DNA from: Botryosphaeria dothidea
Lineage: Eukaryota; Ascomycota; Dothideomycetes; Botryosphaeriales; Botryosphaeriaceae
Length of the DNA stretch: 64,000 bases
Assembly: GCA_011503125.2 (NCBI GenBank)
Contig: WWBZ02000016.1
Coordinates: forward strand, 4,960,001-5,024,000
Direction of reading: 5' to 3'
Part shown: positions 1 through 10,195 of the stretch, in pieces
Numbering within the stretch: position 1 is the first letter of the stretch
Layout of the letters: the number at the start of each line of letters is the position of its first letter
Made by a program: the position numbers and the translations under genes
Notes under the pieces: generated by a model
The model's input: the letters and a program-made list of their open reading frames with translations, nothing else
What the model was told of the DNA's origin: nothing
Databases searched by the model: none

Positions 1-192
1 TTTATGCCGGTAGAATCCTGTTTGGACGATTTGCATATTTTTCTGCCCGCACTCCTTGTTGCCAAGATCGCTTTCGGCAATAATGATAACCTTTCCGCAA
101 TGCGGCTCCGTATTACAGTTGCACATCTCATGATCGCAGCCGATGATCGAGAATTTTGGAGGGAGCAACGTCTCATGATGAATGAGCCGCAT
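1..192 (-). CDS. Partial Cys-rich ORF running off the left edge
   Basis: An open frame begins with an ATG at 192-190 and stays open through 64 codons to the first base of the window, so its 3' end lies outside. The visible product contains a cysteine cluster (CDHEMCNCNTEPHC) followed by a mixed hydrophobic and charged stretch with one more Cys. There is no obvious signal peptide or membrane segment in the visible part. I do not recognise the family. A plus-strand frame of 74 codons overlaps it completely, so one of the two is a shadow. I favour the minus frame because of its regular Cys spacing. This may be the first exon, or an internal exon, of a larger gene to the left. Confidence 0.3.
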   Translation of the reverse strand, partial: MRLIHHETLLPPKFSIIGCDHEMCNCNTEPHCGKVIIIAESDLGNKECGQKNMQIVQTGFYRHK

Positions 193-607
193 TCACGTGC
201 CGCTTGCACTAAGACTGTTCGCATGTGAAGTATGTACGGAGCCGCGCGGCTCATTGGGTAGTGCATGGATAATAATCGAATTCTGACATCATATATGGAG
301 GAAGCACGCTAAAGGCAAAAATAAGTGCCATAGTAAGACAGGTTCTGCTCTTGGAGAGAGAGAAAACTGACTTTCCGGAATGAATTTCCCATAATAAGCC
401 AGCGAGTTTCTTGTAGCTTCATCTCTAGTCTGAAAACCTGCCTGCACGCATTGTGAAACAACAGATCGCTCGTCGACGAACCTAAGTCTCTGAACAACCA
501 AGCACTCGGAAAGGTTGTACATACTTGGAACGCCATATCGAAAAAGTGACAGCTTTACTACAACCATGTATGCTTATTCCAAGGTTCCATTCCTTTTGTC
601 TTCCGTT
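193..607. other. Intergenic, nothing recognised
   Basis: About 415 bases between the left-edge ORF and the DUF6594-like gene. Short overlapping ORFs on the minus strand look random. I see no RNA gene or repeat. Confidence 0.4.
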
Positions 608-1602
608 TCAGTTTGTACCCACTTGAACAAACACAACCTGGACCGCTGAGAATGCTGCGGAGATTGCAAAGATTTCAGACCGTCTGGCTTTCGTGAAGAT
701 AGTCATACAAAAAGAAAGGACAAAATTGAACAGCGCAATGACCCCTATGCGAGATGTCAAAGATTTTACAAAGTACAAAATAACGATGGATAGCACGGGA
801 AGTGCAGAAGCAATGATACTAGTGAAGATGCCTGTGATACGGATCAGGCTAGTATCCTTGAATCCTCGTAGCCCTCGGACTGTTAGAAGTTCTTTGGACT
901 GGAGCCAGCGAATGTTGGAAAGCTTTGATATAGCTTTTTCCGTGGCCCAGGTTGAGAAAGGGTCTTCGTCTTGGCGGGAAAGAAGAGCCACCAGATCAGG
1001 GGCACGCTTGTCTGGTTCATCCATATGACCCCAGATGCTGGAGTCGTCTCCTGTAAGTGCAGATGGTCCCATGTCGTCGGATTCTAGGAATCTCTGCAGG
1101 TAGCTGATGTCTCGCTTCCCAGGCGGCGACATGCGGAGGATGATCTGCTGTTCAACGAGAGCCTTGTCTATTTTGTGATTCATTAATAACTCAACAGAAA
1201 TTCTGACTACAAAGAACAAACTCAAACTCACTTACTATATTCTTTTAGCTTCTCCCGGATCTTTTGGAACAGTTGCCACTGCTCGGAGTTTTCGCTATCC
1301 TGGGAATGTGCCAGATACCACCAATTGACAGAATGCAAGGCCGCTCCGGCTGGGGAGTTGCTGTCACGGACCTGGAGTCTGTGGAGAGACTGCTCCAGAT
1401 CCTGGAGCTCGGCTTGCAAGTAAAGTAGGTTCAGCGCATTGAGATTCCCAAACCGTCGGAAGACTGCGATTTCGGGGTAGAGATTCATTCTAGAAGCGAG
1501 AGTTGGATAGCCAACTAGAGATGAGTCAATCTCGCCATGCGGCTGCTCCTGGTGTATATATGGTGAATTTTCAGATGATAGTCGAGGCATTGGTGTAGCC
1601 AT
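608..1602 (-). CDS. DUF6594-type membrane protein
   Basis: Two exons on the minus strand: 1602-1236 and 1167-608, with a 68-nt intron (GTAAGTGAG donor, AAATAG acceptor). Splicing restores the frame and gives the junction EYNKALVEQQ, typical of this fungal family. The product starts with a polar segment, then the family hallmark around GYPTLASRMNLYPEIAVFRRF, then a helical middle part. The last ~90 residues hold three hydrophobic segments (LPVLSIVILYFV, IALFNFVLSFCMTIF, FAISAAFSAVQVVFV), the usual C-terminal membrane anchor. The start at 1602 has A at -3 and gives about 308 residues, close to family size. The frame is open further upstream, with ATGs at 1713 and 1716 as alternatives. Function is unknown; such genes are often multicopy and accessory in Pezizomycotina. 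Confidence 0.7.
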
Positions 1603-1755
1603 TGTAGGGCTCTGTTGGGAAGATGGCGGGCGCAATTGTGGGCAGTCTCCGGCCAGAATTTGGTTAAGTGAAATGTTATAGAAAGGTAGGAAAGAAAGAG
1701 CGTGGTCGGGCATCATCAGACAAAGCGCGTCCGAAAGAGGATTTGATTCAAACAA

Positions 1756-3060
1756 TCAGTTTGACTGTAAACTCAGGAGGAGAGTTTGGAAGATTAGAGA
1801 AAATCTATATAGTCAAAAAATTAGCGCACTGGTGACGCGGAGAGCCTTGAATCTTCAATACCTGGGGCGGTAATCAAGGCAACACTCCTGAAAATGTGCG
1901 CCTAAAGGAGAATATGACTGCAGAAGCCTAGTGATTGCGATCTTCTGTGCTCCTCTGCTTCCTGATATGGTCACCATGAGATGCAAGGCTCTCCCAGCGC
2001 CTCACGGACGAGGCCGTGAAGAGTTTCATCTTCAGCTTGTCGGGCAGACTTGCATATAAATGTGGCCGTTCAAGTAGCCTCGACAGTCATAGTCTGTCCT
2101 GCAAGGCTGATACGTAGGCGACAGCGCTAGCCTAAGGTATAAGTAGTCATCTGCAAAAGATAGATCAGGCTGCATAGAATAAGGCAGTAAGCGAGAACCC
2201 ATGCCAGTACCTCCTTGGTCGCGATGGCGCCAGTCAAAATGTGATCGTTAGAATGCTCTTCAACACAGGCAATCAAGATATTCTTCTCAGCCCCAGGATC
2301 GGCATCGATATGTAACGGCAGTATCGATTCTACGGAACCAGAATCCCATGCCATTAAGATTCCTTCTGTATGTTAATGCTTAGATCCGGCTACCTTGTAA
2401 TATCTCCACGTAAGCCTACAGCCTCAGTGAGGCGCCAATTTTACATGACTCGGAGGCTGCAAATACAGATGTTTTCTTATGCACCGTGACATCCAAGCCT
2501 TCCAGGTAGTCTCCTGATATGAACTCTCTATTTTATATTCATAAAAGTCAATTCAGTGCAGTAACAATCACATTACGTCCATGCCTTGAGTAGAAAAAAG
2601 CTCCCAGCATCACATGTTCTCGTTGATAAAAGTGAGTACAGAAGTGTTCCATTCATCGTCCTTGAGTGATTGCACATAATTACTCTGGAAACCCGGTGTT
2701 TATTTTAAAACTCTACACAATGAGACCGAACACAGTTGTTTGCAAATATGATGACGGTTGGATAGATATAGTGGAGCATGCCAAGGGACAGAAATGTTGC
2801 TACGCATGACGCTTCACGACTTCAATAATCAGCCAGAGTCTGAAGTGATTTGCGCATATTGGTAGAATACTACATGATCATCGGGTCCAGTTAATACAGT
2901 CAACATCGACCGTACAAAAGACTCTGATAGGGAAAGTAGTACAATAGCCTTATCTTGATGCTAGAGCTGTTCTTTTCATCATGTGAACCACCTTCATTTC
3001 CTCTCATTACGCCAACTGATAGCTGTTCTGTCCTTCGTTTTAGTCTACTTCCTCTTTTAG
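1756..3060. other. AT-rich gene-poor stretch
   Basis: No convincing gene. A 75-codon minus-strand ORF at 2354-2127 starts with ATG and ends in one hydrophobic segment (VLAWVLAYCLILCSLIYLL). It could be a small single-pass protein or an exon remnant, but it has no recognisable family and no splice-supported extension. The rest is AT-rich with many stops in all frames, as in decayed repeat DNA. Confidence 0.4.
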
Positions 3061-3360
3061 CTTATCATTGATGGATGCATGGGCTACAACAGTGAGCCTT
3101 GGCTATGTGGGGCCCACCCTGGTGTGTTGCCGTTCGCTGTGGCGTGCGTGTAATGTAAGCGATGGCTGCAGCAGCGCTAATGCAAGGCTGTCACCTGGCA
3201 ACACTACCCACGTCTGCCAGGTGTGGCTCCAGCAGTTTCAGTAATTGGTCATGTACAGGTCGTGTGGGTGCCTGGAAACATGCTTGCATTGCTGACAGTC
3301 GCTCGTGGAGCGGCAAAAGAAGTCAGTGGCCTTTGAGAACGTCCCACTGAGGCAACCAAT
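3061..3360 (+). mobile_element. Probable decayed LINE RNase H fragment
   Basis: A GC-richer island inside AT-rich DNA. One plus frame reads VVWVPGN and later ARGAAKE. The frame one base over reads KHACIADS between them. Combined across a frameshift, this resembles the 'V-W-VPGHxGIxGNExAD' signature of RNase H domains in Tad1/I-type fungal LINEs, with substitutions that would destroy it. No reverse transcriptase, poly-A tail or target-site duplication was recognised, so this is at best a short fossil. Confidence 0.3.
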
Positions 3361-3748
3361 TGAAGGTTTCTAGCTCTCACAGTCTTCAGATGATCCTTTG
3401 AACGTCACAAACTGGGTCTGGTCCATTTCTAGTATTTATTGAAGTACATCAAAGGTCTAAACAGCCAAACGCACACTCGGCGGTACCCACTTGAATCATA
3501 GACACCAAATTACTTGAAACCGTCAACCGATGTCAATATGGAGTTCTTTAGTAGTAGGAGTAGAAATTTGGAAGAGCGTAGAAGCATGGTAATGAAAGCA
3601 CGGGTTTGTTTGAAGGGCGATCCCGTGACTGAGGCTGCCTGCATATGAAGTACGTCTGCCTTTTTCCGGCCCCACGTAGGCTTCTGATTCGCTGTCATCC
3701 TTCTGCCGGTGGGAATCTTCAAAAGGCACAAAGTCCCAGGCTCACTCC
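3361..3748. other. Intergenic, nothing recognised
   Basis: AT-rich; minus-strand ORFs of about 70 codons here overlap each other in two frames and show no domain. Confidence 0.35.
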
Positions 3749-4540
3749 GTGGCCCCGCACCTCACAAGCCTCAAGGGCTGCTGGATAACGACGCGCTCCA
3801 CCACATTTGCACACTCTTCGTCACGAAACGTGACAGGACCGGGGAAGCTTCTCCTTCTAGTCGGTAAACAAATCATTTTCTCGGCTTCACGCCCCGCTAC
3901 TCATTTAATCCACTCTAGACTCTCCGTGCGTTCGACACCGCCCCACCGTGTCAAGCCCTCGGCTGTCCTCTCAACCTCGGAGGACAGTTCCGACGAAAAT
4001 GCAAGATTGTTTCGTAACACTTCCTCGAAGACTCGTCGACAAGGCATGTCAATCTTTTGAACATTCAAGTCACTGTATATGCTGACAATTTCTCTCCAGA
4101 TCTCCAGTAAGCCAAGAACGGCCCCGGGAAACATACGCCCCTATAGAGGCATTCCAATCATCGTATACGTACAAAAGAGATTTGGGAAGCGCACCAGGAA
4201 GATTGCACGTTTGACAGTAATCCACTCTGAGGAGCACCTCAACCTTGCCTCTCCTGACCTTGCGACGAAGCTGGGAGCAACAGTGCACGGGAACGAAACC
4301 AGTGTGCATTTCCAGGGCTGGAAACTCTATACACAGGGCTACATTGTCCTGGATTGGGCACTGGAGCCATCGACAGAGCCGTACTACCGAACCAGATTCG
4401 AAGTTGTCGAGGACGACGAATTCCCCTACGATGCCACTTTGGGCAGAAGGTCTGCCCTTGAACATGGGTTCCACGTTCCGGTGTCGCCCTCCCGCCAGAG
4501 AAGTAATAGCTGTCTCAAGGAATGGTCAAATGTATTCTGA
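3749..4540 (+). CDS. Retropepsin-like protein lacking the catalytic Asp motif
   Basis: Tentative two-exon model: 3749-4047 and 4108-4540, joined by a 60-nt intron with a weak GTCAAT donor and TCTCCAG acceptor, giving 243 residues. The first exon is less certain than the second. The second exon resembles the retropepsin-like domain of many fungal hypothetical proteins: a strand leading into NLASPDLATKLGA, a middle part GYIVLDW, and the distal YRTRFEVVEDD...PYDATLG segment. In an active member, a DTG or DSG triplet sits just before NLxS; here that place reads VIHSEEH. The protein is therefore probably a non-catalytic relative or a decaying gene. It lies alone in gene-poor DNA. Confidence 0.4.
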
Positions 4541-5909
4541 CGGGGATTTCCAGTGTAAAATTCTTGCTTGCTGGAGGTGCATGTTACGGCTACCTACACG
4601 CACTCATCGTTGATTTCCGCTAGGAGTCCGGGATTCAACTCGCTCCAGCATTCTTGTGACCTTAACTGCCCAACTGCAAACAGGGTAGGTTTTCAGCATA
4701 TTTGGCGCCCACCAGGTTTCGCGGTAAAGCCGGATCTACTTTGCATTCCCTGAAACCCCACCGGATCCGAAGCCATGGTCCTTTTCTATTCGCACTGCTT
4801 CACATTCACTTCATTTCATCCTTATTGTAGATTCCCCTGTCGTGCACAAGGGGTATTCCCTGCTTATGCGCCGTTTGTAATCCGCACGGCCGCGTAATTT
4901 CCTATTTGTTTTCAGGCAACCCAATCCGCCAAAATCTTCTCTTTCTCTCCTTTGTTTCTTGCAGCAACTATCCAGAATTACAGCAACCAAAATGGAATAA
5001 CTACCGGATGGCCACATTTTCCTTGATGATTTCCAGCTGTTATATCACATTGGGGAGTAGGATATCTTTTCCATCACGGACGAATGATAATCTGATACGT
5101 TTGACCAGAACCCTGCCATGCAGCTGTTCTGATGTTGCGTACGGAACTCGACAGTCCCACAGATCCATGACAGTTTTTTAAACCTTACCCGGCATCATGC
5201 CGCGAGCATGTTGTCCGTGACATGCTACAGACTCGCTCCGGGAAACAGAAGGGTAACCGGATGCCTGTCGATGAATGGGCATTGCCTGGCACACAATAGG
5301 TAACAAAATATTCGTACGCATTTCTCTAAGGGTTCCGAGACTCTTCGCTCTCACTAGCCGTGTGGGGGTTCCATTGGACCAGAATCTTAAGTGTAGACCG
5401 TTTTTCGGACCGGTGAGGCTTCACCGGAGCACGCTGTGAGACTAAGGAGCTCTTCGAACTCCAATCAAGCAAGAAGCCTCATCATGTCTGTCCCTTGCCG
5501 CGCTAAAAGAACGCTGTTGCCTGCAACAGTCAACCTTGCCCTTCCGGTGAAGGACGTTTCTCCATTTCCGCCTGCCGCAAGGCGTTGCTCTTGCACAGCA
5601 TGCTTAGTTGTGGTTGGCTCTCAGAACGCGGATCTAGCAAGCCTCACTTCCAGGGCGGTGATCGAGGATCTGGGAAGGCATGGTGAAAGAAATGAGCGTT
5701 ATTCTACAGACGTCCCCTAAAAAGGAAATGGCTTCGCTGAGCATTACAGCAACGTAGCCATCTGAGGGACTCCAGAAAATACTTATTCTATTCCCTCCGC
5801 CTACGCCCGAAGATGAATGCCATTCTTTCTGCGTCCGCATCCCTACCAAAGCTTTCCAATGCAACATCTCTCGAGGCGACCGTGTCTTCTTTGGCCTTCT
5901 GAGTGTCAA
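4541..5909. other. Intergenic, nothing recognised
   Basis: About 1.4 kb with no ORF showing domain-like content or splice-supported extension. The last 150-200 bases presumably carry the 3' UTR of the prolyl-tRNA synthetase gene, which ends at 5910. Confidence 0.4.
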
Positions 5910-7737
5910 TCATAAACGCCCCAGCAACTGACCCACAAAATCCCCCAGCTTCTCCGCAACAACATCCTCCTTGATCCCCAGCCTCCGACACTGCACCTCG
6001 CACTTCCCCTCCTTCCACGCCTTGCCCAACACAATGATGACATTATACCCCACCAGATCCGCATCCCCCAGCTTCCACCCCATAGTCATGCTCTTCCGAT
6101 CATCCAACACCGCATCCACGCCGCCCGTCACGAGCCCATCATACACGCGCTCCGCGTCCACATCCTGCACGCCCTTGCCCGGCACGACGACGACCTCGAA
6201 GGGCGCGACGACGCGCGGCCAGTTGAGCCCCTTGGCGTCGGCGAGCGCGTCCGCGACGGCGGCGATCATGCGCGAGACGCCGATGCCGTGGCAGCCCATC
6301 TGCACGAGCGCCGGCTTGCCCGCCGCGTTCTGGACGGTGAGCGCGAGCGGCTCCGAGTAGCGCTTGCCGAGGTGGAAGGTGTGGCCGACCTCGACGGCGC
6401 GGTGGGCCGAGACGCGGCCGTCGGCGCAGGAAGGGCAGGGCGAGGCGTCGTCGAGGCGGCGGAGGCTGTGGATTTTGGAGGTCGGGGTGAGGTAGTGGAA
6501 GGCACTTGGGAGGGAGGGAGAGGCGTTTTGCTCTTCGAACGAGAGCTGGTCGCGGAAGGCGTGGACGTTTTGGTCGGCGATGACGACGCGGGCGGGCGGG
6601 ATGGCGGTGCCTTTTGTGGGAGGTTTGGGGTTTACTTGTGCGGGTTTCCAGAGCTCTTCCGGGCTGCTTTCGATGGAGGTGTCGAGATCCGGGAATATTG
6701 CCTTTATGGCGTGTAGGTTGACCAGGTCTGAAGGTTCTGCTGACTCCGCTGACTGATTGGGGTCGAGCATGATGTGGGCTTCAACAAGCTTCTTTCTGTC
6801 CTTGCTGATTCCTTTCCATACGTAGATAGGCCCGGGCTTATCAAACAATTGATCTTTGGGTTGAGCGACCTCTTCATTGGCAACGAAGTCGCACGAGCTA
6901 CATGCGAATACCGTGTCCTCGCCGTTGGGAGAGATGAAGTGGTACTCATGGCTGGTATCGCCTCCAATAGATCCGGAGTCGGCATCGGCTACAAGATAAG
7001 GAAGCTTCAGTTCGGTTAGGAGGTTAACATAAGCTTCCCGTACTCCGTTATAAGTTTCCAAGGCCTCGGATTCCAGGAGGTCGAAGGTGTAGAGATCTTT
7101 CATGAGGAATTCCTTAGCACGAAGCAAGCCCTGTCTCGGGCGAAGCTCGTCACGGTACTTTCTCGAAATTTGATAGAGACGTAAAGGCAATTCTTTGTAG
7201 CTCTTCACAGTGCTACCGACGAGCTGAGTGATCTCTTCTTCGTGAGTTGGTCCAAGTAATAGACCAGAGTCATTCCTGTCCTTGAGCCGGAGGAGTTCCT
7301 TGCCTTCAAGTCTGCCGGTACGCTTCCATAAATCTTCGGATGAGATGGACGAGAGAGAGACCTTTGAGGCGCCAAGGCTGCGCATGTGCTTGTCTATGAG
7401 CTGCTCAAATTTCTCTTGCACGCGCAGACCGAGTGGCAAGAGATGGAAGATGCCCGAATGAGCCTGGCGAAGGAAGCCACCACGGATGAGCAAGGCATGA
7501 GTATCTTCGCCTTTGGCATCCTTGGGAGTAATGCCGCCGGTGGGAACCCAGAATTTAGTCAAGCGGTTGCGATCATCGGTCTTGATAGCATCAGTGGATG
7601 AGTAAGCATACTCAAGGAATGTAGAAGCCTACAGAGAATGAGCGAAGAATGGTCCGTTGAGAGGCCCATGGCTGAGGTGTCCTTGAGGAGACGAGAAGAG
7701 CTCGCCGAGAGCCGCGCTGAAAAGACTGTACGAGCAT
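5910..7737 (-). CDS. AIM10: Prolyl-tRNA synthetase, mitochondrial (bacterial type)
   Basis: Two exons: 7737-7633 and 7580-5910, with a 52-nt intron (GTAGGC donor, TCAAG acceptor, CTTACTCAT branch region). The protein is 591 residues. The first ~35 residues (MLVQSFQRGSRRALL...ILRSFS) are Arg/Ser-rich and free of acidic residues, a good matrix presequence. The core starts at TDDRNRLTKFWVP. Class II synthetase features follow: the GPTHEEE loop, motif 2 around YRDELRPRQGLLRAKEF, and motif 3 GCHGIGVSRMI, then the anticodon-binding domain. Between motifs 2 and 3 lies a ~200-residue insertion, so the bacterial-type INS (editing) region seems at least partly kept. It charges mitochondrial tRNA-Pro. 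It is head-to-head with uL10m, 350 bases away. The symbol follows the yeast orthologue. Confidence 0.93.
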
Positions 7738-8087
7738 ATGGCTAAAGTAGAATCGAGAGAGGACCTTAACGAAACGGAGAGGGTATCATAAAGTCAATTC
7801 CAGGACATACTTCCGGGGAAAATGAGAAAGAAGTGGGAAACGGCGTGGAGATGATTGGATGAGAGGAGGAAGACGGACGGATGCTCGTCCAGACATCACG
7901 CGTGCAGCCGAAGAAGCGCCGGGGCAACTTAGCGTCGATCCAACAATTTGATGCTGCGGAAGTCCGCAAGCTCCTCCGCACTTCACGCCTCAACTCGCAG
8001 GTCAGCACAATCCCATTGGATCCAATCGTCTCCGTGGCTCCCTTACTGACGGCTGCCCAGTTAAGAGGACCACACAGACCGCCCACC
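7738..8087. promoter_or_regulatory. Bidirectional promoter of ProRS and uL10m
   Basis: 350 bases between two divergent start codons. Both genes serve mitochondrial translation, so co-regulation is plausible. I see no clear TATA box. An open frame upstream of the uL10m ATG (from about 7881) is probably leader sequence. Confidence 0.5.
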
Positions 8088-9170
8088 ATGCCTCCCAGAA
8101 TACGGCTGCCTTCCGCATCAACACCATCGCCATCCATCCGGGTCCGCACCTACAACCACGCCGCACGCCTAGCCCAATACCAGCTATCGCAATGCTCTCG
8201 GTCCTACGCCAGCCTGGCCACCGCCACGACCCCCGCGCCCTCCATTGAGCAAACCACCCGCGCTACCGCTCCCATCCAGCGCTTCCCGCCCTCCCAACCG
8301 CCCTCCTACAAGCCGCCCGAGTTCCGCAAATCGCAGCTGCTGCGCCAATACGCCTCGTTGCTGCGGTCGACGCCCCTGACGCTGCTCTTCCAGCACAACA
8401 ACCTCCGCGCCGTCGAATGGGCCGGCATCCGGCGAGAGCTGGCCAAGGCGCTGCGCAAGGTCGACGAGGAGCTGGCCGCCGCCGGCACCCCGACGCCCTG
8501 CCCGGCCGACACCATCAAGATCCACACCGTGCAGACGGGCATCTTCCGCGGCGCCCTGCGCGTCGTCGAGTTCTGGGACCCTGTGCGGGCGCGCGAGCTG
8601 GCGGCGCAGCAGACGACGCCCGACCCGGCCTCGCCCGCGACGCAGAGCAGCAAGCAGCTGCCCGCCTCCGCGGCCGCCGACCAGCTGCACACGCTGTCGG
8701 AGCGCGCGCACGCCGTGGCTTCCGACCGCAAGAAGAAGCACGAGCTGGAGGTGCTCCTGTCCGGCCCGATCGCGCTCGTCACCTTCCCCGTCGTGACGCC
8801 GCAGCACCTGGCGGCCGCGCTGTGCATCCTCGCGCCGTCGGCCCCGGCCTTCCCCGCGCCCAGGCGCAAGGCCAACCCGGACTACCACGAGCCGGCGGTG
8901 CAGAGCGGGCTACAGAAGCTGCTGCTGCTGGCCGCGCGCGTCGAGGGCCAAGTCTTCGACCAGGAGGGTGTGCGCTGGGTCGGCGGCATCCAGGGCGGCC
9001 TGGACGGCCTGCGCGCCCAGCTGGTGAATATGCTGCAGAGTGCTGGTGCCCAGATCACGAGTGCGCTCGAGGGCGCGAGCAGGAGCTTGTATTTCACGGT
9101 CGAGAGCCGGAGGTTGGATATGGAGGGACAGGAGAAGCCGAAGGAGGAGCAGAAGGAGGGTGGCCAATAG
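8088..9170 (+). CDS. MRPL11: Mitochondrial ribosomal protein uL10m
   Basis: Single exon, 360 residues. I chose the ATG at 8088 because of its CACC context and because the product then begins with an Arg/Ser-rich presequence (MPPRIRLPSASTPSPSIRVRTYNHAARL). The same frame is open back to 7881 but that part is atypical. The mature part begins near FRKSQLLRQYASLLRSTPLTLLFQHNNL, the usual uL10 N-terminal helix and strand. It continues with EWAGIRRELAKALRKV, a low-complexity Ala/Gln linker, and a C-terminal part (GLQKLLLLAARVEGQVFD) typical of fungal uL10m. It belongs to the stalk base of the mitochondrial large subunit. The gene is very GC-rich, producing long meaningless ORFs on both strands. The symbol follows yeast MRPL11. 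Confidence 0.85.
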   Translation: MPPRIRLPSASTPSPSIRVRTYNHAARLAQYQLSQCSRSYASLATATTPAPSIEQTTRATAPIQRFPPSQPPSYKPPEFRKSQLLRQYASLLRSTPLTLLFQHNNLRAVEWAGIRRELAKALRKVDEELAAAGTPTPCPADTIKIHTVQTGIFRGALRVVEFWDPVRARELAAQQTTPDPASPATQSSKQLPASAAADQLHTLSERAHAVASDRKKKHELEVLLSGPIALVTFPVVTPQHLAAALCILAPSAPAFPAPRRKANPDYHEPAVQSGLQKLLLLAARVEGQVFDQEGVRWVGGIQGGLDGLRAQLVNMLQSAGAQITSALEGASRSLYFTVESRRLDMEGQEKPKEEQKEGGQ

Positions 9171-9374
9171 ATCGGTTAGCTTGTATGATAGGCTGGGGTT
9201 ATGGGTGGTTCAGGAAAAGCATGTATCGAAGCCGGGGAGCGATATTGGGCATATGAGGGGAAATCGAGAGCGTGTGCTCCTGGAAGCAAGTCTGTCGTCT
9301 ATTCTACATGTCTGAATATTTCTCTTGGACATCTCAGGAATACATATAAACAAAATGTGTGACATCAAGCACGG

Positions 9375-10195
9375 TCATAATCTGCTCTTTCCTGCATGAC
9401 CCAACATCTCCACCTCTTCCCGGAGTACTCTCCTCATCTCTTCCACTAGTTCACTGGCCTCGTCGTCATCAAGATCCTCGCGCTGGCCTCGCCCAAACAT
9501 TGTCCAGCTCTTATTCTTCAGCTCTGGCATTTTGGGTGGCCGTGGAATGATATGGAAGTGCACGTGTGGTACCACTTGTGCTGCTCTTGCTCCTGTAGAT
9601 TTAATTTAGCCTCAGGATTTGGATTGAAGTTGAGTTAGACCCTGAGGATTGCCGCAACATTGATGCGGTAGTGGTAGAGTAGGATCACTTACCATTATTC
9701 TGTACGATATTGTAATCTGTGACGCCAGTGACCTTCACAACAGCCTTGGCCAAAAGAGGCAGCCAGAAACCTGTAGAAGTGAATATTAGCATCCAGATAC
9801 GGGCTAACAGAGACATGTAGTGGACCAATTTGATACTATAGGTTAAGCGAAGAAAGCAGAAGTCAGAATCACTTACCAACATCCCTTCCCTCCAACCCTT
9901 CCACGTCTTGCACTTTTCCCCTGTGCTCCCTCGTAGTGACTAGCAGATGCCCTCTCGTCATCGGCAAGATGTCCAAAAAAGCCATGACCCGCGGCGCCGA
10001 CAACACGACGAATGCTGCCGGGTCGACGCGATTCGGATCCGCAGACGAGGGCGTCGGTATACAGTTTACCAGTTCTCCATCAGTTGTACCATCTTGTGCA
10101 GACTCGGATGCTTTTGCATGTGGATACGCAGTGGAGATGCTGCAGAAGGGACAAGATTGCGGATACCGCTCTGCTATTTCCTTCGCCTCAACCAT
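9375..10195 (-). CDS. HIT-family nucleotide hydrolase
   Basis: Three exons: 10195-9877, 9770-9693 and 9592-9375. Both introns (106 and 100 nt) have GTAAGTGAT-like donors and CTACAG acceptors, and both split a Gly codon after its first base. The product is 204 residues. It opens with a CPFC zinc-binding-like motif (residues ~16-19), continues with FLDILPMTRGHLLVTTREH, the core of the HIT fold, then NIVQNNGARAAQ and the active-site triad motif HVHFHIIPRP (His142, 144, 146). It is expected to hydrolyse a nucleotide phosphoramidate or dinucleotide, like Hint/Hnt1 or fungal HIT-like proteins; the exact substrate cannot be read here. It is convergent with uL10m, about 205 bases apart. Confidence 0.9.

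Noticed and set aside
8184..9256. Long ORFs in other frames over uL10m
   Set aside because: They are shadows caused by very high GC content; only the uL10m frame has domain content.
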